In this document: piece by piece, positions 26,443-33,746 of the stretch | Numbering within the stretch: position 1 is the stretch's first letter | How the letters are laid out: every line of letters begins with the position of its first letter | DNA from: Rhodococcus sp. KRD162 | GTDB taxonomy: Bacteria; Actinomycetota; Actinomycetes; Mycobacteriales; Mycobacteriaceae | Assembly: GCF_017168335.1 (NCBI RefSeq) | Contig: NZ_JABFAU010000013.1 | Coordinates: 122,499-186,498, forward strand | Direction: 5' to 3' | DNA: 64,000 nt | Program-made: the position numbers and the translations under genes | Notes under the pieces: generated by a model | Databases searched by the model: none | Seen by the model: only the letters and a program-made list of their open reading frames with translations | Told to the model about the DNA's origin: nothing

Positions 26443-27042
26443 CTACTCGACGCGAGAGTGCTCGGCGTTGAACCGGTCGATGAGGGCGCGGGCTGCTTCT
26501 CGCGCGGCATGCGCCCAGGCCGGCCCTGGTTCGGCGTAGGCACTGGCCATAGCGCCGTCGTACAGAGTCGTGAGCTGAAGGACGAGCATCTCGTCCGAGC
26601 CGGTGACACCTATCGGCTGCAGAAGATCGGCGAACAGTTCTCGCACCCATCCGCGATGCCCGAGATTGACGCGGTGCCCCGGCGAGTCCTGGGTCGACTC
26701 AGCCTCGGCGTTGATGAACGGGCAACCTCGAAAATCGTCCGTGACGAACCACTCGCCGAGGAGATCGAAGACCGACAACGCCTTGTCGATCGAGCTTCCC
26801 CCACGTGCCTCCAGCTGCTCGGCGACATGCCGCTGCCAGCCGTCGCTACGCCCCTGCAGATAGGCCGCCACCAGATCGTCCTTGGTGCGGAAATAGGTGT
26901 ACATGGTGGCCTTCGAGACGCTGGCCTCCTCGGCGATCAGATCGACACCCGTCGCATGGATCCCGCGTTCGTAGAAGAGCCGGTCGGCGGTCGCGAGGAC
27001 ACGCTCGAGCCCCGGCCTGCGGCGAGTCTTGACGGTGGTCAT
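26443..27042 (-). CDS. TetR-family transcriptional regulator
   Basis: A 199-residue TetR protein: DNA-binding domain at residues 10-60 (LFYERGIHATGVDLIAEEASVSKATMYTYFRTKDDLV), then a helical ligand domain of the LfrR/RutR-like group with GCPFINAEAE. It is divergent from the crotonase-family gene across 117 bp that contain three copies of one palindrome. Strong autoregulation and control of the divergent operon are very likely. Confidence 0.87.
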   Translation of the reverse strand: MTTVKTRRRPGLERVLATADRLFYERGIHATGVDLIAEEASVSKATMYTYFRTKDDLVAAYLQGRSDGWQRHVAEQLEARGGSSIDKALSVFDLLGEWFVTDDFRGCPFINAEAESTQDSPGHRVNLGHRGWVRELFADLLQPIGVTGSDEMLVLQLTTLYDGAMASAYAEPGPAWAHAAREAARALIDRFNAEHSRVE

Positions 27043-27060
27043 GTCCCGATCCTACCCGCA

Positions 27061-27139
27061 CTGAACAGATCTGTTCAGTCAAGACTTGACAACAACTGAA
27101 CCGACCTGTTCACTCGGATACATGAACAGACCTGTTCAG
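27061..27139. promoter_or_regulatory. Three TetR operator copies and divergent promoter
   Basis: The 18-mer CTGAACAGATCTGTTCAG (perfect palindrome) lies at 27061-27078, with variants at 27096-27113 and 27122-27139; the shared pattern is CTGAACNGACCTGTTCA(G/C). A TTGACA -35-like hexamer sits at 27086-27091 between the first two copies. The arrangement would block transcription in both directions when the repressor is bound. Confidence 0.8.
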
Positions 27140-27159
27140 TTAACGACGAAAGGCGCACC

Positions 27160-27918
27160 ATGACCGCCCCGGCATACTTCACCGAGTACGACAACTTCGC
27201 CATCACGCGCGACGAGGACGGCGTGCTGCTGGTGCGCCTCCACACGGACGGCGAACCGCTCACCTTCACCGGGCGAACTCACGAGGACTTTCCGGCCCTG
27301 CTCGAGAAGATCGCGCTGGATCGTGACAACAAGGCCATGGTGCTCACCGGCACCGGCGACTACTTCGTGAAAGACATCGACGGCCCGAGCCTCGGCGAGA
27401 TCTTCAAGCCGGCCGCCTGGGAGAAGACCCGTGTCGAGGGTGCGAAGGTTCTCCAGCGCCTGGTCGAGCTGCCCATGCCGGTGATCGGTGTCGCGAACGG
27501 CCCGGCGACCATCCACTCCGAATACCTGCTACTCGCCGATATCCACATCGCCTCCGAACAGGCCGAGTACGGCGACTCGCCGCACCCCACCTTCGGCATC
27601 ACCGCCGGCGACGGCGTCCAGGTCGTCTGGGAGGAGATCCTCGGAACCGCTCGCGCGAAGTGGTTGCTGTGGACCGGCGAGTCGATCGACGCGAACACCG
27701 CGCTGCAATGGGGCGTCGTCAGCGAGGTGCTGGCACACGATCGGGCGCTCGAACGCGGGCTCGAGATCGCACGCGGCCTCGCTGCGAAACCGGCTCTGTA
27801 CCGAACCCTGCAGAAGCAGACCCTGAACCGGAACCTGCGCAAACGAATCGTGCAGGACGTGCCGTTCGGCATGGCACTCGAGGGCCTCACCGCTGCCGAC
27901 ATGCCCTACCAGGGCTGA
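27160..27918 (+). CDS. Crotonase-family enzyme, 6-oxocamphor hydrolase-like
   Basis: A 252-residue crotonase-fold protein starting at ATG 27160 behind AAAGG. It is closest to 6-oxocamphor hydrolase, a beta-diketone C-C hydrolase of Rhodococcus, rather than to enoyl-CoA hydratases. The five residues I recall as catalytic there (H45, H122, H145, D154, E244) align with H41, H119, H142, D151 and E241 here, at nearly constant offset. HTDGEPLTF, LTGTGDYF and AKWLLWTG also match. Likely role: ring or chain cleavage of a 1,3-diketone from terpene or ketone breakdown. It is under a TetR promoter and followed by a mycothiol-dependent enzyme gene. Confidence 0.78.
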   Translation: MTAPAYFTEYDNFAITRDEDGVLLVRLHTDGEPLTFTGRTHEDFPALLEKIALDRDNKAMVLTGTGDYFVKDIDGPSLGEIFKPAAWEKTRVEGAKVLQRLVELPMPVIGVANGPATIHSEYLLLADIHIASEQAEYGDSPHPTFGITAGDGVQVVWEEILGTARAKWLLWTGESIDANTALQWGVVSEVLAHDRALERGLEIARGLAAKPALYRTLQKQTLNRNLRKRIVQDVPFGMALEGLTAADMPYQG

Positions 27919-27973
27919 CGCACACCGCCTCGCCCGCCTGCTCGAACCCCATCATCACCGACCGAGGAGAACA

Positions 27974-28765
27974 ATGTCCCACCGCAACCCGACGACGCGC
28001 CCCTCACGAGAATGGCTGGTCGCCCTACAGAGCTCCTCGAACGACCTACGGCACGTGGTCGACGGGCTGAACACGGAAGATCTGTCGCAGGCAACTCACA
28101 CCGGGGACTGGACAGTCGCGCAGGTTCTCTCGCACCTCGGCAGCGCCGCCGAGATCTGTACCGAACTGGTGCGCCGCGGGTTGGCCGGAGACCACCGCGG
28201 CCCGCAACGAGACGAACTCGTACCGATCTGGGACCGATGGAACTCCCTGAGCCCCATCGAGCAACGGCGGCAATGGCAGCACGCCGACGCCGCCCATCTC
28301 GGACTGCTCGCGGACATCACCGTCGAGCAGGAGAACACGCTGCAGATTCCGTACTTCGCCGGCCCGATGGACCTGACCACATACCTCGGCTACCGGCTCT
28401 CCGAACATGCCCTGCACGGCTGGGACATCGCGGAGGTGTTCGACCCGTCGGCGACGGTCGGCCAGCTCGACCTCGTATGGCGGCGAATCGACATGATCGC
28501 CTCTCGCTTCCACGACGGAGCAGTCCGGCAGCGACTCGCTGAGCGGCAGATCCTCGTGGTGCACGACGACCATCGCGATCGCCTCGTGATCGACGACGAA
28601 GTCCATATCGAGACCGGAACCGACCACAGTGCGCCGAGCACCGTCACCGGAACGTCCGACGCCCTGACCAGGCTCGTCTACGGTCGCCTCCGCCGTGAGG
28701 ACGATGTGCACGTCACCGGCCCGACACACCGCGAGGATCTCGAACAGCTGTTTCCCGGCTTCTGA
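27974..28765 (+). CDS. Maleylpyruvate isomerase-family mycothiol-dependent enzyme
   Basis: A 263-residue protein of the TIGR03083/DinB-like metal-binding family. The N-terminal four-helix bundle carries the metal ligands: His in VLSHLGSAAE and the His cluster RLSEHALHGWD. The C-terminal half is a small alpha/beta domain. These enzymes use mycothiol, the actinobacterial thiol, in place of glutathione. It lies 55 bp after the hydrolase gene in the same operon. Its last codons and the region beyond are copied at the right border of the downstream island. Confidence 0.82.
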   Translation: MSHRNPTTRPSREWLVALQSSSNDLRHVVDGLNTEDLSQATHTGDWTVAQVLSHLGSAAEICTELVRRGLAGDHRGPQRDELVPIWDRWNSLSPIEQRRQWQHADAAHLGLLADITVEQENTLQIPYFAGPMDLTTYLGYRLSEHALHGWDIAEVFDPSATVGQLDLVWRRIDMIASRFHDGAVRQRLAERQILVVHDDHRDRLVIDDEVHIETGTDHSAPSTVTGTSDALTRLVYGRLRREDDVHVTGPTHREDLEQLFPGF

Positions 28766-28785
28766 ACGGGTCCGGGAATACAAGA

Positions 28786-28874
28786 CACGAAAACCCCTCA
28801 CCGATTGCTGCTGGTGAGGGGGTTTCGTTCTCTGAGCCGCCTAAGAGAATCGAACTCTTGACCTTTTCATTACG
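28786..28874. mobile_element. Left att-like border: terminator plus 3' fragment of tRNA-Thr
   Basis: These 89 bases repeat 33539-33628 almost perfectly (one C fewer in the first run). They consist of a bidirectional terminator hairpin (arms 28794-28802 and 28813-28822) followed at 28835-28874 by the 3' 40 nt of tRNA-Thr from the anticodon to the discriminator base. Beyond 28874 the match to the tRNA stops. This is what a tyrosine-integrase insertion into a tRNA 3' end leaves behind. Confidence 0.85.
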
Positions 28875-29087
28875 GACCAACCTGCTCGATGGTCCATCTG
28901 GTATCGCTAGTTGCAAACAGCGCAGGTCAGTCGCTCCGGCGATTATTCGCATTCCAACCGTTCTTGCCGGGTGTGCACAGTTACCGTGCCCTTAAAGTGC
29001 CCTGATGGGTCGGATCCGAGATCCGACACAGGGGAGCCCCGACGAATCGCATTCGCTAAGAACGGGCGCACCTCGATATCTGGGCGC

Positions 29088-29642
29088 TCACGTTCCTTGC
29101 CTTCTCGGCGCTTGCTCGGGTGACCGTTGCCAGCGAACGCCACCGACGCTGTAGGTGACCACTGTCCCCAGATGCGCATCTCTCGCCTGAGAATCAATGT
29201 TAAATTTTCCGCGCCATGCCTGCGAATTTGGTTGCAGCGTTAGAGGTTTCGATCCGAACCAATCTTGGTTCGTCATTGCGGCGTGACCAAAACGAACGGA
29301 CTCAACCTCGACCAGTTTGTCAGTAAGGTTATCGACCGAGATCGAGACGGTTGTCTCGACACCTGCTGATTTCGCTTTACTCTCGCCCACGACTACGCGT
29401 TTCGCTAGCTCCTCTTCATCACCTCGATGTTTCCGCTCGGCAGCAGCGTCTGTGGAAACCTGATGAGAAAATGTTCGAATTGCCCACAAAATCGCAGCGA
29501 TGGTTCCGAGTGCCCCGACCCAGGTACCGCCTGCTGAAACCCAGGCGGCAGTCATATTCCCGTCAATCATCCATCCGACCATCGCGCCCAAGATGAAGAT
29601 AAAAACAGCCACGACCCCGACCAGCAAGTTACGTACAGTCAT
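29088..29642 (-). CDS. Hypothetical protein with two N-terminal membrane helices
   Basis: A 184-residue protein, taking the ATG of MTVRNLLVGVV at 29642. Two transmembrane segments come first (LLVGVVAVFIFILGAMVGWM and a second near residues 28-50, AGGTWVGALGTIAAILW). A charged stretch (AAAERKHRGDEEELAKR) follows, and then a soluble beta-rich domain with VSISVDNLTDKLVEVESVRFGH. No enzyme motif is visible and I do not recognise it. Membrane anchor plus cytoplasmic sensor is a shape often seen in defence islands, but that is only an analogy. Confidence 0.5.
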   Translation of the reverse strand: MTVRNLLVGVVAVFIFILGAMVGWMIDGNMTAAWVSAGGTWVGALGTIAAILWAIRTFSHQVSTDAAAERKHRGDEEELAKRVVVGESKAKSAGVETTVSISVDNLTDKLVEVESVRFGHAAMTNQDWFGSKPLTLQPNSQAWRGKFNIDSQARDAHLGTVVTYSVGGVRWQRSPEQAPRRQGT

Positions 29643-29818
29643 GCGCGGATCGTAGCGGGGACCATCTAAGCTCGGACCCTGACGTACATCTCTCGAACCA
29701 GCTAAACCGGCGGACCGCCCAAGAAAGTGGGCCACACCGGATTGCTCCCTGCACGGTCTTCAGCTCCGTGCAGCAACCTCGATGTTGAACGCTGCGGTTG
29801 GGCAGAGTGCGCCACCGC

Positions 29819-30328
29819 TCAGGCGATCAGGCTGCGGAGCGTTTTGACGAAATCGGTTGCCCTACGTCGAACGTCATCGCAGTACAGGTGCTCTTCGTTC
29901 GGGAGGGTCATAGTCGAGTGGTCGGCGAATGCGATGTGCGATGCAGTTCTGAACCATGGGCGTCCGAGGTCAGTTCTGACGAGATCCCCTACCTGTGTGA
30001 GGTGGAGACCAGTGATAGTTCGAATCGGTCGCGTCCATGCTGCGTTGATTGTCATCGCGGGTCGGTTGGTTCGCCGCCAAGGCGAGGACTCTTCCTCGCG
30101 GTCGTAGTTGTCGGTGTCGTACTGGATCTCGGTGTGGACGATAGCGGTTGGGGTGAGTGCGAAGACGCGCCACTTCGTCGGCTCCGTTGAGTCGTACTCG
30201 GTGAACGAGACCACGATGTCGTTGGCGTCGACGAGCGTCCCGACTGTATGAATAACGTGCCGCGGCGGTAGCGAAGTGGCAGTGAGGTGCTCGTCGAGTA
30301 GCTTCCGGTGCTCAAGGTCCAGTTCCAT
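29819..30328 (-). CDS. Hypothetical protein of unknown function
   Basis: A 169-residue protein starting MELDLEHRKLLDEHL at 30328; a longer frame upstream lacks convincing sequence. It is mixed alpha/beta, with strands such as HVIHTVGTLVDANDIVVSFTE and WRVFALTPTAIVHTEIQYD, then PWFRTASHIAFAD. The strand-rich middle recalls a bacterial PH-like fold, without firm evidence. There is no membrane segment or signal peptide. Composition is lower in GC than the flanking core genes. Confidence 0.5.
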   Translation of the reverse strand: MELDLEHRKLLDEHLTATSLPPRHVIHTVGTLVDANDIVVSFTEYDSTEPTKWRVFALTPTAIVHTEIQYDTDNYDREEESSPWRRTNRPAMTINAAWTRPIRTITGLHLTQVGDLVRTDLGRPWFRTASHIAFADHSTMTLPNEEHLYCDDVRRRATDFVKTLRSLIA

Positions 30329-30702
30329 ACCGTAAAAGTAGCGGTGGGCTACGACAGGTTCGGAGCAATCCGAATCGACCCTGCGACTCGACCGGTCGAT
30401 TTTGAGGGGCCTGCCAGCTCCGGCTGGACACGCCCCGGATGAGATTTTCCCATCCTGGTCACTCTGGCATGTCCCCAGAAGCATGTCCTCGGTCACAAGT
30501 TCCCTCAGACGATCAACCCGATCGACGCCTCAAGAACGTTTACCTGTCGTGCGCAGCTTCCTCAGCACTTTCGGACGCATCGCCGAGCCGCCGGCGGGTA
30601 CCGCACTAAGCAGCTATGGACGACGACCGCTCCCCCGTCCAGAGCGCTGGTGGCCGGCCGCCAAGTCGACAGAATTGTGATTGATGCGATGAAACTTTGT
30701 GA
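30329..30702. other. Non-coding spacer within the island
   Basis: Between the leftward hypothetical gene and the ImmA gene I see no supported gene, RNA or terminator. Short open frames here have no family features or ribosome sites. Confidence 0.5.
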
Positions 30703-31659
30703 TCAAGAGAAGTCGGCTAGCTTCCACCGAAGCCACGAATCGAACTCCGTCGTCTGCAAGGCGCTCTCGGTCAGAAGTCTCCACTTTGCATAGGAATAGG
30801 CCAACTCCGGGACGGCGAGAAGGCGACGAGTTTTCTGTGATCCCATCAAGCCTGCGATCTTGGAATGAAGTTGATGTGCAGTGAAGGCGTTGCCCGACAT
30901 CTCGGCTACCCGCATCAGCTTCTCGTCTGCCTCTGCCCGGCCCGAAAGCAATTCGGGCATAACCTCCCTGCGGAAGCGCCGCCACCAGCGAACAGTCTGC
31001 CCGTGGAGCGTTACGACACCGCCCGGATGACAAGTCGCGTCGAGCTCCCTTCGACGGATCACCCTCCGCTCCTGGGAGAGGATGGGATCTGCATTGTTCA
31101 TTTGAAAAGCCCAACCGACAGGGAGCACAGAGCTGAGCGCGATTAGTGAGGCTGTAACGCTGGTTTCGGCTTCGCCAAGGGCCGACAACACTTTCGTCAT
31201 GTCAAACTTATGCTCGGTCATCAGGTCGGCCACCCATACCTCCGGCATAAGAAGTTCGGCTGCAAAAGCGTTGGCCTCGACTTCACGCGGGTCGGTTTGA
31301 TTCGACTTGTCTAGTAGGCACTCACTGTCTCCAAAGTGCCACGCGAGCATTACGTGGCCAAGCTCGTGGGCAATTGTGAAACGCGTGCGCAGGCGGTCGA
31401 CGTCACTGCGAAAGAAGATTTTTGGCTCAAGACCGCCGCAGTCGATGGACAAACCGTCTACACCGGTAAAGGGCCAGTTCGCCTCTTCGAGGGTTGCATA
31501 GTGGCTGACCACCTCGGCGACATCAACAGGCTGTGTTAGACCATGCCGTTCACGCAGTGTTGAGGCAGCATTGCGCGATGCGTCACGATCTGGGGACGCC
31601 CCGGACCGACGTAGTGGGTCGGCCACGTTCCCTAAATACGTCCACGTTCGATCAGCCAC
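30703..31659 (-). CDS. ImmA/IrrE-family zinc metallopeptidase
   Basis: A 318-residue protein. The zinc site is FTIAHELGHVMLAWHFG, with a downstream Glu in REVEANAFAAELLMP, typical of ImmA/IrrE peptidases that cleave regulators or antitoxins. A C-terminal extension of about 120 residues has no named domain (RRWRRFRREVMPELL region). No helix-turn-helix is obvious at the N-terminus, where members usually have one or pair with one. Its start overlaps the preceding small gene by 28 bases, so the two are co-expressed. Confidence 0.78.
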   Translation of the reverse strand: MADRTWTYLGNVADPLRRSGASPDRDASRNAASTLRERHGLTQPVDVAEVVSHYATLEEANWPFTGVDGLSIDCGGLEPKIFFRSDVDRLRTRFTIAHELGHVMLAWHFGDSECLLDKSNQTDPREVEANAFAAELLMPEVWVADLMTEHKFDMTKVLSALGEAETSVTASLIALSSVLPVGWAFQMNNADPILSQERRVIRRRELDATCHPGGVVTLHGQTVRWWRRFRREVMPELLSGRAEADEKLMRVAEMSGNAFTAHQLHSKIAGLMGSQKTRRLLAVPELAYSYAKWRLLTESALQTTEFDSWLRWKLADFS

Positions 31660-31964
31660 TGCAGGACCGATGCCGCGTCCTCTGGTGAAGCAGAACGCGC
31701 GGCGAGCGCGTAGGAACTCTGCCCCACTAGCAGTTCTGCGACCGGTACCCCTAGCTTGTGTGCAGCGACAATTACAGACAACGACTCCGGCTTCTCAACC
31801 CAGAGAGCGCCTTCGCCATCGGAAAAGCCGAGAAACTCGTCGAGACTAGGCTCTGAACCCGCAAAATCTGTGTCGTGCCACGTGTCAACCCAGTCGTCGA
31901 TGTCGCGAGCGAATGCCTCACCCCGGACGCAGGCATCGACAAAAGTAGTAGCTGACTCAGACAT
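31632..31964 (-). CDS. Small acidic protein, putative immunity protein or antitoxin
   Basis: A 110-residue, strongly acidic protein (MSESATTFVDACVRGEAF, then DIDDWVDTWHD and EFLGFSDGEGALWVEKPESL). The start at 31964 has a very good GGAAGGAGC ribosome site that lies inside the 3' end of the upstream toxin-like gene. It sits between an RNase-toxin domain and an ImmA peptidase. Either role is possible: immunity to the RNase, or antitoxin acted on by the peptidase. The alternating acidic N-terminus suits binding to a basic toxin. Confidence 0.55.
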   Translation of the reverse strand: MSESATTFVDACVRGEAFARDIDDWVDTWHDTDFAGSEPSLDEFLGFSDGEGALWVEKPESLSVIVAAHKLGVPVAELLVGQSSYALAARSASPEDAASVLQWLIERGRI

Positions 31965-32304
31965 CGATGCTCCTTCCGTTGACTGCCGGACCAATCCGTT
32001 CGCCCGTCCTCACGTCCAACACGGCGACGTGGCGGCCGCGTCTTGTATACGCTTCTACGTGGCCGTGTCTACGATCGTACGTGTAAATACGCTGTTTCGT
32101 ACCGTCACGCCATCTTGACTCGCCGTTCCACGAATATTTTTCCATGAGCGACAAAAAGTCCGGCTCTTGCCTCGCGATGTACTGCCCGTCCAAACGAGGC
32201 GACCTCCACTCGACATCTGACGCATACTGCGCACCGATACCGTAACCGCCCTCGCGGTCGTCGACGCAATCGACACCCACGCTGACGACGGAGCCCGCGG
32301 GCAC
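31957..32304 (-). CDS. Colicin E3-type ribonuclease domain protein
   Basis: A 115-residue protein starting at GTG 32304 behind AAGGAAC. The C-terminal 55 residues resemble the cytotoxic rRNase domain of colicin E3: W(x)nGTKQRIYTYDRRHGHVEAY, then GRHVAVLDVRTGE and a final GRSIDV. The catalytic D-x-x-H-x-x-x-E of colicin E3 (D510, H513, E517) lines up with D, H and E in YDRRHGHVEAY. Such domains cut 16S rRNA in the decoding centre. No export, translocation or receptor domain remains, so it is either a stand-alone toxin or the end of a larger polymorphic toxin; an in-frame stop lies 20 codons upstream. It overlaps the next gene by eight bases. Confidence 0.62.
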   Translation of the reverse strand: MPAGSVVSVGVDCVDDREGGYGIGAQYASDVEWRSPRLDGQYIARQEPDFLSLMEKYSWNGESRWRDGTKQRIYTYDRRHGHVEAYTRRGRHVAVLDVRTGERIGPAVNGRSIDV

Positions 32305-32579
32305 CGTTCCTTGGGTGTCCTGCGGGGTGTCGTTTCGGCGCTGAGGGGTACAGGCGGCAGATTCCTACACCCGCTCATGCATTCCGCCACCGGTCAATTC
32401 ACCTTCACCCCGGCGGGCGGCAAGTTTGACGCCGAAGTCGTGGTGGGCCGGGACGTATCACCCTGAGCAACGGTCATCGACGAAAGCATCGAACGAATAG
32501 TCTGCACAGATAGGCCGCGGTGTTACAGCAGCTCGAGGCGGTGCATCTGATTCCCGCCGATCACGGGAAGCAACCGGCG
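32305..32579. other. Degenerate spacer before the integrase remnant
   Basis: No intact gene is seen. A short rightward frame ending at 32465 (FTFTPAGGKFDAEV region) looks like the end of some protein but cannot be assigned. The leftward toxin frame extends 20 codons past its GTG before meeting a stop. Confidence 0.4.
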
Positions 32580-33480
32580 TTCCCGCTCGGTAAGATCGCC
32601 GGACTAGGCGTGCTCGTATATGACACACTTGTCGTCGAGGCGTTCACCACAGCCCCTTGCCGGGTACCAGCGATGCATCGACAAGATCATCGCGTCGGGC
32701 CTCAGCAAGGTTCGACAACACGAGGCCACCACCGGCCGAATCGAGATCTTCCTCCAGGCTGTGCGTACGACTCCGGGAAGCGTGACGCGCGGGAAATCCT
32801 CAGCCAGGCGTTTGCTCTCGCCGCACGGCTCGATGCGGTCGACAGCAATCCGGTGAGAGACACCAGCCCAGCCACGACCTCGAGCAACCAAGCTCGCGCC
32901 CTCGATGTCAACGACGTGCACGAGCTACGCCGACGAGTTGCCGCATGGCAGGACCGAGACCTGGGCGACGGCCGCAAGCGGTTCGGCCCGGAACGCGCCC
33001 ACGATCTGGCAGCGGTCATCGACGTGATGATCGGCCCCGGTACCCGGATCGGTGAATGCCTTGCGCTCCGATGGCTGGACGTCGCGGGCCTCGATGGTGA
33101 CGGCCCTGTAGTGGTGACCGTTGCGGGGACACTCGTCGAGCTGGCCGGCACCGGGGTGTTTCTCCAGAACCACCCGAAGACAAAGAGCGGCCGGCGCTCG
33201 GTGACGATCCCTGCCTTTTCAGCCGATGCCCTGGGAAGACAACGGGACCGCGGTATCCCGTCGGCCGAGGGCCTGGTGTTCCCCTCTCGACTCGGCACGC
33301 CGCGGTGGCCGGGAAACGTCCGGACCTCGTGGCGACAGGTGCGAGGAGACGACTACGCCTGGGTGAAGCCGCACAGCTTCCGCAAGACCGTAGGGACGAT
33401 GATCGAGCGCGAACTCGGACTGAGCGCGGCGTCGGCACAGCTCGGGCACTCGAACAGCTGTTCCCCGGCTTCTGAGTCGA
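32580..33480 (+). pseudogene. Tyrosine integrase, frameshifted and lacking its catalytic tyrosine
   Basis: The core-binding domain (LAGYQRCIDKIIASGL, ATTGRIEIFLQAV) is read in one frame to about 32780. From about 32790 the catalytic domain continues in another frame (AREILSQAFALAARLD onward), so at least one frameshift is present. The catalytic part keeps Arg-I in GTRIGECLALRW, HSFRKT and the LGHS motif. It then leaves the family: LGHSN is followed by SCSPASESIREL, encoded by copied host sequence. The nucleophilic Tyr, normally about ten residues on, is missing. The gene points toward the tRNA, as expected for a tRNA-targeting integrase. It should be inactive. Confidence 0.8.
33453..33476. 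repeat. Second copy of the 3' end of the mycothiol-enzyme gene
   Basis: These 24 bases match 28742-28765, the last codons and stop of the mycothiol-dependent enzyme gene, with one mismatch. Partial matches continue (tccggga) before the perfect att repeat begins at 33539. Here the sequence is read as the end of the integrase frame. The shared ctcgaac before the copy could be the microhomology at the junction. Confidence 0.7.
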
Positions 33481-33538
33481 TCCGGGAGTTGGTGCGCTAC
33501 AGGCTGTTCGACGCCAGTCCGATCCCGGTGCCGAGACG

Positions 33539-33628
33539 CACGAAAACCCCCTCACCGATTGCTGCTGGTGAGGGGGTTTCGTTCTCTGAGCCGCCTAAGA
33601 GAATCGAACTCTTGACCTTTTCATTACG
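33539..33628. mobile_element. Right att-like border overlapping tRNA-Thr
   Basis: Direct repeat of 28786-28874: a terminator hairpin (arms 33547-33556 and 33567-33576) plus the 3' 40 nt of tRNA-Thr. Here the tRNA continues to its full length, so the functional gene was rebuilt at this end. The hairpin is a terminator for the leftward tRNA. Confidence 0.85.
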
Positions 33629-33661
33629 AGTGAAATGCTCTACCGACTGAGCTAAGGCGGC
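33589..33661 (-). tRNA. tRNA-Thr (anticodon CGT)
   Basis: 73 nt. The acceptor stem pairs GCCGCCU with AGGCGGC, followed by a U discriminator; the D-loop is AGUCGGUAGA and the anticodon loop CUCGUAA gives anticodon CGU, which reads ACG threonine codons. The T-arm contains UUCGAUU. CCA is not encoded. A hairpin terminator follows on the minus strand. It serves as the integration target of the adjoining island. Confidence 0.93.
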
Positions 33662-33746
33662 GTGCCTTTCGGCGTTGGTAAGTCTAACGGAGCACCGGGG
33701 CGAAACGAAAATCGCCTCCCGCGCGCTCAGGCTACGAGGCGCAGAG

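Larger units (their letters stand above)
28875..33538. mobile_element. Integrated island at tRNA-Thr, 4.7 kb, decayed
   Basis: The segment lies between two direct repeats that share the tRNA-Thr 3' end. Its content differs from both sides: visibly more A/T, weak start sites, five leftward genes of unlike origin and a broken integrase next to the intact tRNA. It lacks replication or conjugation genes, so it is either a small passenger or the remains of a larger element. The first 213 bases (28875-29087) hold no gene I can support. Confidence 0.78.

Noticed and set aside
32520-33650. A single intact 376-residue integrase reading into the tRNA
   Set aside because: The first third is in the wrong frame for integrase similarity and the last 50 residues are host flank, terminator and tRNA sequence. 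The gene is better described as a pseudogene.
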